Source: Bordetella bronchialis
GTDB taxonomy: Bacteria; Pseudomonadota; Gammaproteobacteria; Burkholderiales; Burkholderiaceae_B
Assembly: GCF_001676705.1 (NCBI RefSeq)
Contig: NZ_CP016170.1
Span: forward strand, 186,001-250,000
Length of the DNA: 64,000 bases
Reading direction: 5' to 3'
Shown: piece by piece, positions 1 to 10,453 of the stretch
Numbering within the stretch: the first letter of the stretch is position 1
Layout of the letters: every line of letters begins with the position of its first letter
Translations under genes and position numbers: made by a program
Notes under the pieces: model-generated
The model's input: the letters and a program-made list of their open reading frames with translations, nothing else
Database searches by the model: none
What the model was told of the DNA's origin: nothing

Positions 1-38
1 CGGCGCGGTTGGTATGGATGCTTTCGAAAGGGACGGCG

Positions 39-1202
39 TCAGGCAAGGATGTCGCGCAGGGCCGCGATCAACGCGGCATGTTCATCGGGGGTGCCCAGCG
101 ATATGCGCAGGCAATCGGCCAGTGCCGCTTCGCCGCCGGGGAAATTGCGCACCCGTATTTTGCGCGTTTTCAGGGCCTGATGCACGGCGTTGCCGCCCAT
201 CTTGCCGGAAAAGCGGGCAAGAAGGAAGTTGGCGGACGAAGGATACACGGTCACGCCGGGCAAGGCCGCCAGGTCGCGGGCCAGATCGTCCCGCGAGGCC
301 CGCAGGCGGCGGGCCTGCTCATCCAATACGTCCTTGTGCCGCAGCACGGCCAGCATGACGGCTTCGGTCAGCACGTCCACATTGTAGGGCGGCCGCAGTT
401 TGTCGATCTCGGCGATCCAGGCAGGCGCGCCCGCCAGGTAGCCGAAGCGCAGGCCGGCCAGGCCGATCTTGGAGAGCGTGCGCAGGACCACGGCGTTTTC
501 CAGCGTGGCCGCGCGCGGCATCCAGGTGCCGTCGGCGAAGGGCTGGTAGGCCTCGTCGATCACGACCAGCCCGGGCGCGGCGGCCAGGACGGCTTCGATG
601 GCCTCGTCGGGCCAGCGCCCGCCCGTGGGGTTGTTGGGCACCGCCAGGAAGACGACCTTGGGACGATGCGTGCGGATCGCGGCCAGCATGGCCGGCAGGT
701 CGAACCCGAAGTCGGGCGTCAGCGGAACGCCGATGAAGCGGGCATGGTGGAAGCGCGCCGACAGGTCGAACATGACGAAGGACGGCACCGGCGAAAGCAC
801 GACGTCGCCCGGGGCGCAGCAGGCCTGGATGACCAGGCTGATCAGTTCGTCCGAACCGTTGCCGAACAGTAGCGCCGCGGCATCCGGCACGCCGAAAGCG
901 GCCCGCACCGCGGTCTCCAGGGCGTCGTGGCGGGCAGCCGGATAGCGATTCAGCGGCGTGGCGCGAGCCGCCGCCGCGATGGCTTCGCGCACCTGGTCCG
1001 GCAGGCCGTAGGGATTTTCCATCGCATCCAGCTTGATGCCGTCGTCCGCATGGCCCACGGCGTAGGCGGACAGCGCCCGGATATCGGGCCGGACGGTGGC
1101 GGCGACGCGCCGGGCCACGGACGCGGCGGCCGCGGCATCCATGGGGCGCGCGGCATCGGGGCGCGGGTCCGCCCGCCCGCCGGCGGGCTCGGCGGCATTC
1201 AT
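39..1202 (-). CDS. hisC: Histidinol-phosphate aminotransferase
   Basis: This PLP enzyme (387 aa) converts imidazole-acetol phosphate to histidinol phosphate in histidine synthesis. The sequence shows the fold-I aminotransferase pattern, with the nucleotide/PLP-contact GNGSDEL, the VPNNPTG stretch, VIDEAY, and the PLP lysine in [16 protein letters not shown]. The ATG at 1202 was chosen because it overlaps the hisD stop as ATGA, which implies translational coupling; a longer upstream reading frame is only hisD shadow. The first ~40 residues are Ala/Pro-rich and unlike the family core. The next his gene would lie beyond the window edge. Confidence 0.95.
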   Translation of the reverse strand: MNAAEPAGGRADPRPDAARPMDAAAAASVARRVAATVRPDIRALSAYAVGHADDGIKLDAMENPYGLPDQVREAIAAAARATPLNRYPAARHDALETAVRAAFGVPDAAALLFGNGSDELISLVIQACCAPGDVVLSPVPSFVMFDLSARFHHARFIGVPLTPDFGFDLPAMLAAIRTHRPKVVFLAVPNNPTGGRWPDEAIEAVLAAAPGLVVIDEAYQPFADGTWMPRAATLENAVVLRTLSKIGLAGLRFGYLAGAPAWIAEIDKLRPPYNVDVLTEAVMLAVLRHKDVLDEQARRLRASRDDLARDLAALPGVTVYPSSANFLLARFSGKMGGNAVHQALKTRKIRVRNFPGGEAALADCLRISLGTPDEHAALIAALRDILA

Positions 1203-2503
1203 GCCTTGTCGAGCCGGTATTCGGCGCTGGCGGCGTGGGCCTGCAGCCCTTCGCCATAGGCCAGATCGGCGGCGATGCGGCCCAGCGCCTGGGCGCCCTG
1301 TCGCGAAACCTGGATCAGGCTGGAGCGCTTCTGGAAATCGTAGACCCCCAGCGGCGACGAGAAGCGCGCGGTGCGCGAGGTGGGCAGCACGTGGTTGGGG
1401 CCGGCGCAGTAGTCGCCCAGCGATTCGGACGCATAGGGCCCCATGAAGATGGCGCCCGCGTGGCGGATGCGCTCCACCCAGCGTTCGGGCGACTCCGTGG
1501 AGATTTCCAGGTGTTCGGGGGCGATGTCGTTGGCGATGTCGCAGGCTTCTTCCAGGTCGCGCACCAGGATGAGCGCGCCGCGCTTGCCCAGGCTTTCGCG
1601 CAGGATATCGGCGCGCGGCATGCCCGGCAGCTGGCGGTCGATGGAGGCCGCGACTTCGTCCACGTAGGCGGCATCCGGGCACAGCAGGATGGCCTGCGCC
1701 AGTTCGTCGTGTTCCGCCTGGGAAAACAGGTCCATGGCGATCCAGTCGGCGGGCGTGCGGCCGTCGCAGATGATAAGGATCTCGCTGGGACCGGCGATCA
1801 TGTCGATGCCCACCGTGCCGAAGACGCGACGCTTGGCGGCGGCGACATAGGCGTTGCCCGGGCCGACGATTTTGTCCACGGCCGGGATGGTCGCCGTGCC
1901 GTAGGCCAGCGCGCCGACGGCCTGCGCCCCGCCGACGGCGAAGGCGCGATCCACGCCCGCGATGGCCGCCGCGGCCAGCACCATGGGATTGCGCACGCCG
2001 TCCGGGGTGGGCGTGACCATGATGAGCTCCGGCACGTCCGCCACCTTGGCGGGTATCGCGTTCATCAGCACCGATGACGGGTAGGCGGCCTTGCCGCCCG
2101 GCACATACAGGCCCACGCGATCCAGCGGCGTGATTTTCTGGCCCAGCATCGTGCCGTCGGGCTCGGTATACGTCCAGGTCTGTCCGCGCTGTTTTTCGTG
2201 GTAGGCGCGCACGCGGCGCGCGGCGGCCTCCAGCCCCTGGCGCTGCGCGGCCGGCAAGGACGCCAGCGCGGCGTCCCAGCTGTCGCGCGGGATTTCCAGC
2301 GCTTGCACGGTATCGGCCTGCACGCGGTCGAAGCGGCGGGTGTATTCCAGCAGCGCGGCATCGCCCCGATGTCGCACGTCCGCCAGGATATCGGCCGCGG
2401 CGCGGTCGATGGATTCATCCTGCGCGGCCTCGAAGGCCAGCAGGGAAGACAGGGCGGAAGCGAAGCCGGGATCGCGGGAGTCGAGGCGATTGATGGTGGT
2501 CAT
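1199..2503 (-). CDS. hisD: Histidinol dehydrogenase
   Basis: HisD (434 aa) carries out the last two steps of histidine synthesis, oxidising L-histidinol to histidine with two NAD+. The typical length and the blocks [44 protein letters not shown] and [10 protein letters not shown] identify it, as does the late SGPN-like GPNHVLPTS. The start at 2503 was preferred over an upstream in-frame ATG because a GAAGGGG ribosome site sits 7-8 bases ahead and the family N-terminus fits. It lies between hisG and hisC and overlaps hisC by four bases. Confidence 0.96.
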   Translation of the reverse strand: MTTINRLDSRDPGFASALSSLLAFEAAQDESIDRAAADILADVRHRGDAALLEYTRRFDRVQADTVQALEIPRDSWDAALASLPAAQRQGLEAAARRVRAYHEKQRGQTWTYTEPDGTMLGQKITPLDRVGLYVPGGKAAYPSSVLMNAIPAKVADVPELIMVTPTPDGVRNPMVLAAAAIAGVDRAFAVGGAQAVGALAYGTATIPAVDKIVGPGNAYVAAAKRRVFGTVGIDMIAGPSEILIICDGRTPADWIAMDLFSQAEHDELAQAILLCPDAAYVDEVAASIDRQLPGMPRADILRESLGKRGALILVRDLEEACDIANDIAPEHLEISTESPERWVERIRHAGAIFMGPYASESLGDYCAGPNHVLPTSRTARFSSPLGVYDFQKRSSLIQVSRQGAQALGRIAADLAYGEGLQAHAASAEYRLDKA

Positions 2504-2581
2504 GGCGTACCCCTTCGGGGCGTAATGGCCGCGCATCCCGGCGGAACGGGCGCGCGGCTGTGTGCGGATTTCAAGCGCCTA

Positions 2582-3277
2582 TCATGCCACACGGGCGGCG
2601 CTGGCCCGGTCGAAGGCGTCCAGCAGCGGCTGCAGGCGCGCGCCGCGCGTCTTCAGCGCTGCCTGGTTGACGATCAGCCGCGAGGAGATCGGCATGATGT
2701 CTTCCACGGCCACCAGGTTGTTGGCGCGCAGCGTGCCGCCGGAGGAGACCAGGTCCACGATGGCGTCGGCCAGGCCGACCAGCGGGGCCAGCTCCATGGA
2801 GCCGTACAGCTTGATCAGGTCCACGTACACGCCCTTGGCGGCGAAATGCTCGCGGGCCGCCTGCACGTATTTGGTGGCCACGCGCAGGCGCGCGCCCTGG
2901 CGCACGGCGGTCTGGTAGTCGAAACCGGCCGGCACGGCGACGCACAGCCGGCACTTGGCGATGTTCAGGTCGATGGGCTGGTACAGCCCGCCAGGATGCG
3001 CGGCGGCATGTTCCAGCAGCACGTCCTTGCCGGCGATGCCCAGGTCGGCCGCGCCGTACTGCACATAGGTGGGGACGTCGGAAGCCCGCACGATGATCAG
3101 GCGCAGGCCCGGATCGCTGGTGGGGATGATCAGCTTGCGCGAGTGTTCGGGATTTTCCGCGACCTCGATGCCGGCTTCCGCCAGCAGGGGCAGGGTTTCC
3201 TCGAAGATGCGGCCCTTGGACAGCGCCAGCGTGAGCGGCGCGGGGTCGGCGGGCGATCGGGTATCTGCTTGATTCAT
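2582..3277 (-). CDS. hisG: ATP phosphoribosyltransferase, short form
   Basis: HisG joins ATP and PRPP in the first, feedback-controlled step of histidine synthesis. At 231 aa this is the short form that lacks the C-terminal regulatory domain; in that family a separate HisZ protein supplies regulation, and no hisZ is seen in this window. Recognisable blocks are [16 protein letters not shown] near residue 18, the [13 protein letters not shown] block, and the PRPP-binding [15 protein letters not shown]. Start at 3277 gives the common N-terminus; an extended frame upstream is murA shadow. It is 78 bases upstream of hisD and 10 bases after murA. Confidence 0.95.
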   Translation of the reverse strand: MNQADTRSPADPAPLTLALSKGRIFEETLPLLAEAGIEVAENPEHSRKLIIPTSDPGLRLIIVRASDVPTYVQYGAADLGIAGKDVLLEHAAAHPGGLYQPIDLNIAKCRLCVAVPAGFDYQTAVRQGARLRVATKYVQAAREHFAAKGVYVDLIKLYGSMELAPLVGLADAIVDLVSSGGTLRANNLVAVEDIMPISSRLIVNQAALKTRGARLQPLLDAFDRASAARVA

Positions 3278-3287
3278 GGCGGCGTCC

Positions 3288-4556
3288 TTATGCCGGGGCG
3301 CGTTCGGATACGCGTTCGATGCGCGCCCCCAGCGCGCGCAGCTTGCGCTCCATCTGCTGGTAGCCGCGGTCCAGGTGGTAGATGCGGTCGACCAGGGTTT
3401 CGCCGTCCGCGACCAGCCCGCCGATGACCAGGCTGGCCGAGGCCCGCAGGTCGGTGGCCATGACGGCGGCGCCGGACAGGCGCGGCACGCCGCGGACCAC
3501 GGCGGTGTGGCCGTCGATATCGATGTCGGCGCCCATGCGTATGAGTTCCTGCACGTGCATGTAGCGGTTTTCGAAGATGTTCTCGACGATGACGCCGGTG
3601 CCTTCGGCCACGGCGTCCAGCGCCATGAACTGCGCCTGCATATCGGTGGGAAAGCCCGGATATTCGTGCGTGCGCACGCCGACCGCGCGGGGCCGTCCGG
3701 CCATGCGCGCGCGGATCCAGTCATCCCCGGTTTCCAGCGCCAGGCCGGCTTCGGCCAGTTTGTCCAGGGTGGCGCCCATGTGGGCCGCCTGCGTGGCGCG
3801 CAGCGTGATATCGCCGCCCGCCGCGGCGACCGCGCACAGGAAGGTGCCGGCCTCGATGCGGTCCGGAATGACGCGGTGCGAGGCCCCGTGCAGGCGCTCC
3901 ACGCCGTCGATGACGATGCGGTCGGTGCCATGGCCCTGGATGCGCGCGCCCATCTTGATGAGCAGTTCGGCCAGGTCGACGACTTCCGGTTCGCGGGCGG
4001 CGTTTTCCAGCACGGTGCGGCCCTCGGCCAGCGTGGCGGCCATCAACAGGTTTTCCGTGCCGGTCACCGTGACCATGTCGGTGCGGATGGACGCGCCCTT
4101 CAGCCGCCTGGCCCGCGCGATGACGAAGCCGTGCTCGAGCTTGATGTCGGCGCCCAGCGCCGCCAGTCCCTTGATGTGCTGGTCCACCGGACGCTGGCCG
4201 ATGGAGCAGCCGCCCGGGAGGCTGACGCGCGCCTCGCCGAATCGCGCCAGCAGCGGTCCCAGCACCAGGATGGAGGCGCGCATGGTCTTGACCAGTTCAT
4301 AGGGCGCTTCCAGGTTGTCGACCTGGTCGGCCCGGATGTCGACCTGGCCGTCGGGCTGGCGTTCGGCGCGCGCGCCGACGCGGCCCAGCAGGCGCAGCAT
4401 GGTGGAGATATCGTTCAGGTCGGGAACGTTCCGCAGCGCCAGCGTATCGGCCGTCAGCAGGCCCGCGCACAGGATGGGCAGCGCGGCGTTCTTCGCGCCG
4501 GAGACGACGACTTCGCCATGCAGCGGCAAGCCGCCGGTGATGCGCAGCTTGTCCAT
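3288..4556 (-). CDS. murA: UDP-N-acetylglucosamine 1-carboxyvinyltransferase
   Basis: MurA transfers enolpyruvate from PEP to UDP-GlcNAc, the committed cytoplasmic step of peptidoglycan synthesis and the target of fosfomycin. The protein is 422 aa, the family norm. The N-terminal KNAALPIL motif (about 22-29) and the catalytic loop [13 protein letters not shown] with Cys near residue 117 are visible; this cysteine predicts fosfomycin sensitivity of the enzyme itself. The start overlaps the stop of the bolA-like gene by one base (TAATG), so the two are probably translated together. The murA-bolA pairing is common in proteobacteria. Confidence 0.97.
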   Translation of the reverse strand: MDKLRITGGLPLHGEVVVSGAKNAALPILCAGLLTADTLALRNVPDLNDISTMLRLLGRVGARAERQPDGQVDIRADQVDNLEAPYELVKTMRASILVLGPLLARFGEARVSLPGGCSIGQRPVDQHIKGLAALGADIKLEHGFVIARARRLKGASIRTDMVTVTGTENLLMAATLAEGRTVLENAAREPEVVDLAELLIKMGARIQGHGTDRIVIDGVERLHGASHRVIPDRIEAGTFLCAVAAAGGDITLRATQAAHMGATLDKLAEAGLALETGDDWIRARMAGRPRAVGVRTHEYPGFPTDMQAQFMALDAVAEGTGVIVENIFENRYMHVQELIRMGADIDIDGHTAVVRGVPRLSGAAVMATDLRASASLVIGGLVADGETLVDRIYHLDRGYQQMERKLRALGARIERVSERAPA

Positions 4557-4798
4557 TACCGACCCGCCTTGTATTCGTCCGGCGTCAGGGTGCGCATGGA
4601 CAGGGCGTGGATCTCGGCCTTCATGCGGTCGCCCAGCGCGGCGTAGACCAGCTGGTGCCGGGCGATGGGGCGCTTGCCCTCGAAGGCGCTGCTGACGATG
4701 ACGGCGTCGAAATGGGACCCGTCGCCCTGCACATCGATATGTTCACAGGGCAGTCCGTCGGCGATGTATTGGCGGACCTGCTCGGGCGTCGGCAACAT
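4556..4798 (-). CDS. BolA/IbaG family protein
   Basis: An 80-aa BolA-like protein, of the IbaG (YrbA) type that in gammaproteobacteria also lies directly upstream of murA. The family partners with monothiol glutaredoxins and iron-sulphur clusters. The hallmark is the C-terminal [21 protein letters not shown] helix-turn with the conserved RHQxVY; the invariant histidine that takes part in cluster binding is present. ATG at 4798 is the first in frame giving a family-sized protein; longer upstream reading belongs to the ABC permease shadow. It sits five bases after the permease stop. Confidence 0.9.
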   Translation of the reverse strand: MLPTPEQVRQYIADGLPCEHIDVQGDGSHFDAVIVSSAFEGKRPIARHQLVYAALGDRMKAEIHALSMRTLTPDEYKAGR

Positions 4799-4803
4799 GT
4801 TCG

Positions 4804-5616
4804 TCAGTTCCTCAATTTGTAGCCGCTGGCCAGCAGTCTCAAGGCATAGGCGGCCAGCGCCAGGAAAACACAGCTGACCACCGCCAGGCTGCGCCAGGGC
4901 GAGACATCGGAAACCGAGAAGAAGCCGTAGCGGAAGCCGTCGATGGTATAGAAGATGGGATTCCAATGCGACACGCCCTGCCAGAAGGCCGGCAGGGTGT
5001 GGATGGAATAGAACACGCCGGACAGGAAGGTCGCGGGCATGATCAGGAAGTTCTGGAAAGCGGCCAGCTGGTCGAATTTCTCGGAGAACAGGCCGGCGAC
5101 GATGCCCAGGCTGCCCATGATGCCGCAGGCCAGTATGCCGAAGATCAGCACCCACAGCGGATGGGCCGGCGTCAGCGGTATGAAGAACAGCGCCACGATC
5201 CACACGCACAGCCCCACGGCGATGCCGCGCGCGATGGCCGCGATGACGTACGCGAAATAGATATCCCGATGCGACAGCGGCGGCAGCAGGATGAACACCA
5301 GGTTGCCCGTGATGCGGCTCTGGATGAGCGACGACGAGGGATTCGCGAAGCCGTTCTGCAGCATGCTCATCATCATCAGCCCGGGAATCAGGAAGGATGT
5401 GTAGGGCACGGTGCCGTAGACCTGCACGCGGTCCTGCAGTACCTGTGCGAAGACCAGCAGGTAAAGCAGGGCGGTGATGACCGGCGCGGCGATGGTCTGG
5501 AAGCTGACCTTCCAGAAGCGCATGAGCTCCTTGCGCAGCAGCGTGGGAAAACCCGAGCCGGCGGGCTGGACCGCGTCCAGCATGGGTGTGCGGGCGGCGT
5601 CGAGCGGTGCGTTCAC
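4804..5616 (-). CDS. ABC-2 type transporter permease (YadH-like)
   Basis: The membrane subunit (270 aa) of an ABC exporter, paired with the ATPase just upstream. It has about six hydrophobic segments, including IAAPVITALLYLLVFAQVL and FLIPGLMMMSMLQNG, and the ABC-2 signature region near FLIMPATFLSGVFY. The likely start is GTG at 5616, because GTGA overlaps the ATPase stop; a downstream ATG (12th codon) is the alternative. The pair resembles YadG/YadH of E. coli, whose substrate is not settled. The location between mla genes and murA suggests an envelope role, but that is inference. Confidence 0.88.
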   Translation of the reverse strand: MNAPLDAARTPMLDAVQPAGSGFPTLLRKELMRFWKVSFQTIAAPVITALLYLLVFAQVLQDRVQVYGTVPYTSFLIPGLMMMSMLQNGFANPSSSLIQSRITGNLVFILLPPLSHRDIYFAYVIAAIARGIAVGLCVWIVALFFIPLTPAHPLWVLIFGILACGIMGSLGIVAGLFSEKFDQLAAFQNFLIMPATFLSGVFYSIHTLPAFWQGVSHWNPIFYTIDGFRYGFFSVSDVSPWRSLAVVSCVFLALAAYALRLLASGYKLRN

Positions 5617-6410
5617 GAGACGACCTCCGTCAGCTGCGTATCGTCCTCGCGGTGCATGATGCGCACGAAAGCGTCTTCCAGGTCCACGCCGCCCACGCGC
5701 GCCAGCAGCGCCTGCGTGGTGTCCAGCGCCACGATGCGCCCGCCCTTGAGCATGGCGATGCGGCCGCACAGGGCTTCGGCTTCTTCCAGGTAATGGGTGG
5801 TCAGCATGATGGTGTGGCCGGCCTTGTTCAGGCGCGAGATGAATTCCCACAAGGTGCGGCGCAGGTCCACGTCCACGCCCGCCGTGGGCTCGTCCAGCAC
5901 GATGACCGGCGGGCGATGGACCAGCGCCTGCGCGACCAGCACGCGCCGCTTCATGCCGCCCGACAGCGCGCGCATATTGGCGTCGGCCTTGTCGGACAGG
6001 CCCAGGTTGGACAGGATTTCGTCTATCCAGTCATCGTTGTTGCGCAGGCCGAAATAGCCCGACTGGATGCGCAGCGTCTCGCGGACCGTGAAAAAAGGGT
6101 CGTAGACCAGTTCCTGCGGCACCACGCCCAGTGCGCGGCGCGCCAGGCGGTAGTCCCCCTGCACGTCGTGTCCACAGACGCTGGCGCTGCCCGCATTGGG
6201 CTTGACCAGCCCGGCCAGGACGGAGATCAGGGTGGTCTTGCCCGCGCCGTTGGGCCCCAGCAGTCCGAAGAATTCGCCAGGCTGGATGTCCAGGCTGACG
6301 TTCTTGAGCGCCTGGAACCCCGGCGCGGAGGGGCGGCCTAGCCACTTCTTCCAGGCGGGCTGGCGCGGGGCATAGGTTTTGGAGACGTTCTCGAGACGGA
6401 CGGCGGACAT
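5613..6410 (-). CDS. ABC transporter ATP-binding protein (YadG-like)
   Basis: The cytoplasmic ATPase (265 aa) that powers the neighbouring ABC-2 permease. Walker A GPNGAGKTT lies at about 52-60, the signature LSGGMKRR at 149-156, and Walker B VIVLDEPTAGVD at 169-180, followed by the switch histidine in TTHYLEEAE. The ATG at 6410 gives the standard N-terminus (MSAVRLENVSKTY). It overlaps the permease start by four bases. It lies 115 bases after mlaC, the position where an mlaB-type STAS gene would be expected in related bacteria. Confidence 0.92.
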   Translation of the reverse strand: MSAVRLENVSKTYAPRQPAWKKWLGRPSAPGFQALKNVSLDIQPGEFFGLLGPNGAGKTTLISVLAGLVKPNAGSASVCGHDVQGDYRLARRALGVVPQELVYDPFFTVRETLRIQSGYFGLRNNDDWIDEILSNLGLSDKADANMRALSGGMKRRVLVAQALVHRPPVIVLDEPTAGVDVDLRRTLWEFISRLNKAGHTIMLTTHYLEEAEALCGRIAMLKGGRIVALDTTQALLARVGGVDLEDAFVRIMHREDDTQLTEVVS

Positions 6411-6524
6411 GATGCGGGGACACAGCCCGGAAAGAGCCAATACGCCATTATAAGACGACGCCCGGGTTTTCCCGGGCATGGCCTTGGGCCGCGCAGGGTT
6501 GCCCCGCGCGGCCGGCGTGCCCTT

Positions 6525-7151
6525 TTACTGGGCGTTGCGCTGGTTCAGCGCCTTGATCAGGCCGTCGATGCCGTTTTGATTGATCTCTTGCGCGAACTGG
6601 TTGCGGTAGTTCTGGATCAGCCAGATACCTTCGACATTCAGGTCGTAGATCTTCCAGCCGGCGGCGGTCTGCTCCAGTCGGTAGTCCACGCCCACCGACT
6701 GGCCGTTGGACTGGTTGATCGTGCTGCGGACCACGGCATCGTTGCCGTCCACGTTGGATCCCGTCACTTTGATATTGGTGCCGTTGTCCACGCGGGTCAG
6801 CGCGCCGCTGTAGGTGCGCACCAGCGTGCCCTTGAAGGCGTCGGCCAGGGCCGTGCGCTGTTCGGGCGTGGCCTGCCGCCAATACCGGCCGGCGGCCAGG
6901 CGGGTGGTCTTTTCGAAGTCCACATAGGGCAGGATGTATTGGTTGACGACTTCGTTGACCCGGCGCAAGTCGCCATTCCTGACGCCGCCGTCGGTCTTGA
7001 GCACTTGCAGGGCCTGGTCGGCGGTTTGCTGGACGAGCTTGTCCGGCGAGTCCTTGGGATTGGGCGCGGCATGGGCCGACCACGCCAGGGCCAGGCCCAA
7101 CAGCGCGCTCATGCCAAGACGTTGCAACAGGGAAAGGGGGTAGAACCGCAT
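6525..7151 (-). CDS. mlaC: Phospholipid-binding protein MlaC (Ttg2D family)
   Basis: MlaC is the periplasmic shuttle that carries phospholipid between the outer-membrane MlaA complex and the inner-membrane MlaFED transporter. The 208-aa product starts with a signal peptide (MRFYPLSLLQRLGMSALLGLALAWSAHA, cleavage probably after AHA near residue 28). The body matches the Ttg2D family: KTTRLAAGRYWRQATPEQRTAL, then the DYRLEQTAAGWKIYDLNVEGIWLIQNYRNQF block that is the family hallmark. It follows mlaA by 93 bases and is the last mla gene in this cluster. Confidence 0.93.
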   Translation of the reverse strand: MRFYPLSLLQRLGMSALLGLALAWSAHAAPNPKDSPDKLVQQTADQALQVLKTDGGVRNGDLRRVNEVVNQYILPYVDFEKTTRLAAGRYWRQATPEQRTALADAFKGTLVRTYSGALTRVDNGTNIKVTGSNVDGNDAVVRSTINQSNGQSVGVDYRLEQTAAGWKIYDLNVEGIWLIQNYRNQFAQEINQNGIDGLIKALNQRNAQ

Positions 7152-7244
7152 GCTTGCTCCTTCTGAATTCCTGGTAAGGAAGGCCGGGGCAGGCCCCGGG
7201 GCCTGCCGGGCGGGAAATCCCGCCCCCTTCCGCGGCGGGCTGGG

Positions 7245-8147
7245 TTACTGGCGCGCCGGCGCTTTCGATCCGGCGGGCGCGCTGCCAGCGCCCGCACCGC
7301 CTATGCCCGGGCCCGCAGGGGCCGCCGGGCTGGCACCCGCACCAGTAGCGCCGGTGGCGCCACCGGCGCCGGCCGGCTTGCCGCTGGCGGCACCGTTGCC
7401 GTTTTCATCGCTGTCGTCGTCGTAGTCCGGCAGGTTGCTGGCGTCGCCCGCCTTGCGCCCCAGGACCATCGCGGCGCGCCGCTGCAGATACGCGTCGCGC
7501 ACGAAGCTGTACGGATCCAGGGCCACGCGGTCCACCGTGTCGGTGGCGTCCAGCAGGCTGGCGCGGCGGTCCACCACCCACAGGCCGTACAGCGAGTTGC
7601 GCACGGGCACGTTTTCGATGGCGCCGACGCTGGTCCACTGGTTGCCGACGAAGTCGCCCGCCAGGCCGGCGGTGTCGCGTATGGTGCTGGAGCCCCAGAA
7701 AGGCAGCACCAGGTAGGGGCCCTGGCCGACGCCCCAGACGCCCAGCGTGGTGCCGAAGTCGTTGGGGATGCGGTTCGCGCCATTGGCGGTGGCCACGTCG
7801 AAGCAGCCGCCCACGCCCATGGTGGTATTGAACAGGAAGCGGCCGAAGGTATTGATGGCATCGACGCCACGGCCTTGCAGCATGCTGTTCGCCGCCGCCC
7901 AGATGTCGGCGACGTTATTGAAAATGTTGTGGATGCAGCTTTGCACCGGCTGCGGCGTGACCTTCGTGTAGCCGACGGCGATCGGCCGCAGCACGGCGCG
8001 GTCGACCTTGTCGTTGAACGTGTAGACGCCGCGATTGAAACCTTCCCAGGGATCGCGCGGATCCGGGTTCTGCACGGTGGCGCAGCCGGCCAGCCCGGCG
8101 CCCGCGGCCGCGATGGCGAAAATTCGAGTCAGGGTGTTCTTTTTCAT
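7245..8147 (-). CDS. mlaA: Outer-membrane lipoprotein MlaA (VacJ)
   Basis: MlaA removes misplaced phospholipids from the outer leaflet of the outer membrane and passes them to MlaC. The 300-aa protein has a lipoprotein signal with lipobox LAGC (Cys about 21), then the VacJ domain beginning DPWEGFNRGVYTFNDKVDRAVLRP and continuing to the LPFWGSSTIRDTAGL block. After about residue 245 a low-complexity Gly/Ala/Pro tail of about 50 residues follows (DDDSDENGNGAASGKPAG onward), which E. coli MlaA lacks. The MKKNT start at 8147 was chosen over an upstream ATG because it begins the signal peptide. Confidence 0.94.
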   Translation of the reverse strand: MKKNTLTRIFAIAAAGAGLAGCATVQNPDPRDPWEGFNRGVYTFNDKVDRAVLRPIAVGYTKVTPQPVQSCIHNIFNNVADIWAAANSMLQGRGVDAINTFGRFLFNTTMGVGGCFDVATANGANRIPNDFGTTLGVWGVGQGPYLVLPFWGSSTIRDTAGLAGDFVGNQWTSVGAIENVPVRNSLYGLWVVDRRASLLDATDTVDRVALDPYSFVRDAYLQRRAAMVLGRKAGDASNLPDYDDDSDENGNGAASGKPAGAGGATGATGAGASPAAPAGPGIGGAGAGSAPAGSKAPARQ

Positions 8148-8262
8148 TGGGTCGTGTTTCTTGGGTGACAGCCTGTCGGCCGATCGGGCTCGCTGCAAGC
8201 CGCGCCTGCCCTCTTCCCCTGGGCGCGTGCCGGGCGATCTCGTCGGTATAAGGATAATGCCC

Positions 8263-8763
8263 TCAGTGCGTTTGCGGCGCCGGCGCGGCGCCGGCCGGAG
8301 CCGATCCCTGCTTTTCCGCCGTGCCGTAAAGGAACTGGCTGATCAGGTTCTCCAGGACGACGGCGCTTTGGGTATACCGGATTTTGTCGCCGTTCGCAAA
8401 GTTGTCTTCGTCGCCGCCGGCCGTCAGGCCGATGTATTGCTCGCCCAGCAGGCCGGCCGTCAGGATGGCCGCCGACGAATCCTTGGGAAACTGGAAGTCG
8501 GCGTCCATGCTGAGGGTGACGACGGCCTGGAAGCTCTTGTCGTCGAAGCGGATGCGGCTGACGCGGCCGACGACGACGCCCGCGCTCTTGACCGCGGCGC
8601 GTTCCTTCAGGCCGCCGATGTTGTCGAACTGCGCGGTCAGGTCATAGGTGGGGGCGAAGGAAAAGGCGCTGAGATTGCCGGCGCGCAAGGCCAGGAATAC
8701 CAGGGCCGCGGCGCCGAGCAGCACGAACAGGCCTACCCAGAAATCGGTTTTTTGACGTGACAT
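8263..8763 (-). CDS. mlaD: Mla transporter periplasmic subunit MlaD (MCE domain)
   Basis: MlaD (166 aa) is anchored in the inner membrane and forms a hexameric MCE ring that accepts phospholipid from MlaC. One N-terminal membrane helix (about 8-27, DFWVGLFVLLGAAALVFLAL) is followed by a single MCE domain: YDLTAQFDNIGGLKERAAVKSAGVVVGRV, ending with the hydrophobic ILTAGLLGEQYIGLT segment. A short Ala/Pro-rich tail closes it. It lies 12 bases after mlaE. Confidence 0.94.
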   Translation of the reverse strand: MSRQKTDFWVGLFVLLGAAALVFLALRAGNLSAFSFAPTYDLTAQFDNIGGLKERAAVKSAGVVVGRVSRIRFDDKSFQAVVTLSMDADFQFPKDSSAAILTAGLLGEQYIGLTAGGDEDNFANGDKIRYTQSAVVLENLISQFLYGTAEKQGSAPAGAAPAPQTH

Positions 8764-8775
8764 GAAGAATCCGTA

Positions 8776-9576
8776 TCAGTTGCCAAACATCAGAGCGGTC
8801 AGCAGGAAATCCAGCGCCAGCACCGCCAGGGAGCCGACGACGACGGTGCGGGTGGTGGCGCGGGCCACGCCTTCGGGCGTGGGGCGGGCCTGCCAGCCCT
8901 CGTACAGCGCGACGAGGGTGACGCCGATGCCGAAGACGAGGCTTTTCAAAACGCCGTTGGCGACGTCGTCCCAGACGTCCACGCCGCTTTGCATCTGCGA
9001 CCAGAACGCGCCGGAATCCACGCCGATAAGGACCACGCCCACCAGCCAGCCGCCCATGATTCCCACCATGGAGAAGACCGCGGCCAGAATGGGCATGGCG
9101 ATGATGCCCCCCCACAAGCGCGGCACCAGCACGCGCCGCATGGGGTCGACGGCCATGACTTCCATGGCCGCCAGTTGCTCGCCCGCCTTCATCAGGCCGA
9201 TCTCGGCCGTCAGGGACGTGCCGGCGCGGCCGGCGAACAGCAACGCCGTGACGACGGGCCCGAGCTCCCGCACCAGCGATAGGGCCACCAGCAGGCCCAG
9301 CGATTCCTCGGAGCCATAGCGGCGCAGGGTGTAGTAGCCCTGCAACCCCAGGACAAAGCCGACGAACATGCCCGATACGGCGATGATAATCAGCGAATAG
9401 TTGCCGATGAAGTGCACCTGCTGGGACACCAGCCGCGGGCGGCGCAGCGCCGTGCCGCTTTTGGCCAGCAGGGCGAAGAAAAAGCGCGTGAAATAGCCGA
9501 TGCCGCCGATGGTATCGATGACCCAGCCGCCCAGGCGGCCGATCGGGCCCACGGAACTGGAGCTGGAATCGCTCAT
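8776..9576 (-). CDS. mlaE: Mla transporter permease MlaE
   Basis: MlaE is the integral membrane subunit (266 aa) of the MlaFED phospholipid transporter. The sequence carries the MlaE/permease family block [52 protein letters not shown] near residues 95-150, with about five hydrophobic segments. The ATG at 9576 overlaps the mlaF stop (ATGA), so the longer upstream frame is mlaF shadow. The N-terminus has an odd run of six serines (SDSSSSSVG). Confidence 0.95.
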   Translation of the reverse strand: MSDSSSSSVGPIGRLGGWVIDTIGGIGYFTRFFFALLAKSGTALRRPRLVSQQVHFIGNYSLIIIAVSGMFVGFVLGLQGYYTLRRYGSEESLGLLVALSLVRELGPVVTALLFAGRAGTSLTAEIGLMKAGEQLAAMEVMAVDPMRRVLVPRLWGGIIAMPILAAVFSMVGIMGGWLVGVVLIGVDSGAFWSQMQSGVDVWDDVANGVLKSLVFGIGVTLVALYEGWQARPTPEGVARATTRTVVVGSLAVLALDFLLTALMFGN

Positions 9577-10409
9577 GGCCTGCGTCCTTGTTGTTGGGCG
9601 AGCCAGCGGTCGAAAGCCGGCGTATCGGGATAATGGAAGGCCACCGGACCGTCCGGTTCGCCGCCCAGGAACTGGCGCACATAAGGGTCCGCCGAGGCCG
9701 ACAGCGTGTCGGGGCTGCCCGACGCCACCAGCCGGCCCTGCCCCACCAGGTAGACCTGGTCGGCGATGGCGAACGATTCCTGCACGTCGTGCGTGATGAG
9801 CACGGAGGCGCACTTCAGGCGGTCGGACAGGTCGCGGATGAGCCGCGCCGTGATGCCCATGGAGATAGGATCCAGCCCGGCGAAGGGCTCGTCGTACAGG
9901 ATCAGTTCCGGCTCCAGGACCACCGCCCGCGCCAGCGCCACCCGCCGCGCCATGCCGCCGGAGATCTCGGATACCTTCAGGTGCGCGGCGGCCCGCAGCC
10001 CCACGGCGTGCAGCTTGTCCAGCACGCGGTCGAGGATCTCGGGCTCTGTGTAGCGGGTGTGCTCGCGCAGCGGGAAGGCGACGTTCTCGAAGACGTCCAG
10101 GTCGGTGAACAGGGCGCCTTGCTGGAAGAGTACGCCCATGCGCTTGCGCAGCGCTTCGAGCCCGGCCGGCGATACCTGGCCCATGTCCTGGCCGAATACC
10201 CGCACAGTGCCCGCGCGGGCGCGCAGCTGGCCGGTGGCCGCGCGCAGCATGGTGGTCTTGCCGGACCCCGATCCACCCATGACCGCGACGACCTGGCCGG
10301 GGGCCACCGTCATGGAAATGCCGCGCAACACCGTGAAGTCCCCGTATCCCAGGGAAACGTCGGTGAACTGCAGGGCGGGAACGGTACGGGCGTCTGAGTC
10401 AGTCGGCAT
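9573..10409 (-). CDS. mlaF: Mla transporter ATP-binding protein MlaF
   Basis: The ATPase (278 aa) of the inner-membrane phospholipid transporter. Walker A is at about 45-53 (GGSGSGKTT), the signature SGGMARR at 150-156, Walker B LILYDEP at 169-175 with FAGLDPI, and the H-loop in LITHDVQE. It is the first gene of the mla run. In E. coli MlaF is stabilised by the STAS protein MlaB, for which no gene is present here. The C-terminal ~25 residues extend past the usual ABC core, as in other MlaF proteins. Confidence 0.95.
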   Translation of the reverse strand: MPTDSDARTVPALQFTDVSLGYGDFTVLRGISMTVAPGQVVAVMGGSGSGKTTMLRAATGQLRARAGTVRVFGQDMGQVSPAGLEALRKRMGVLFQQGALFTDLDVFENVAFPLREHTRYTEPEILDRVLDKLHAVGLRAAAHLKVSEISGGMARRVALARAVVLEPELILYDEPFAGLDPISMGITARLIRDLSDRLKCASVLITHDVQESFAIADQVYLVGQGRLVASGSPDTLSASADPYVRQFLGGEPDGPVAFHYPDTPAFDRWLAQQQGRRP

Positions 10410-10453
10410 ACGGTCGGGGGTCGGGCGGGGACGGTCCGTCCCCGCGGCCCCGC

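Noticed and set aside
1..38. Start of hisB at the window edge
   Set aside because: No start codon in the right place is visible in these 38 bases on the minus strand; the next gene begins beyond the window.
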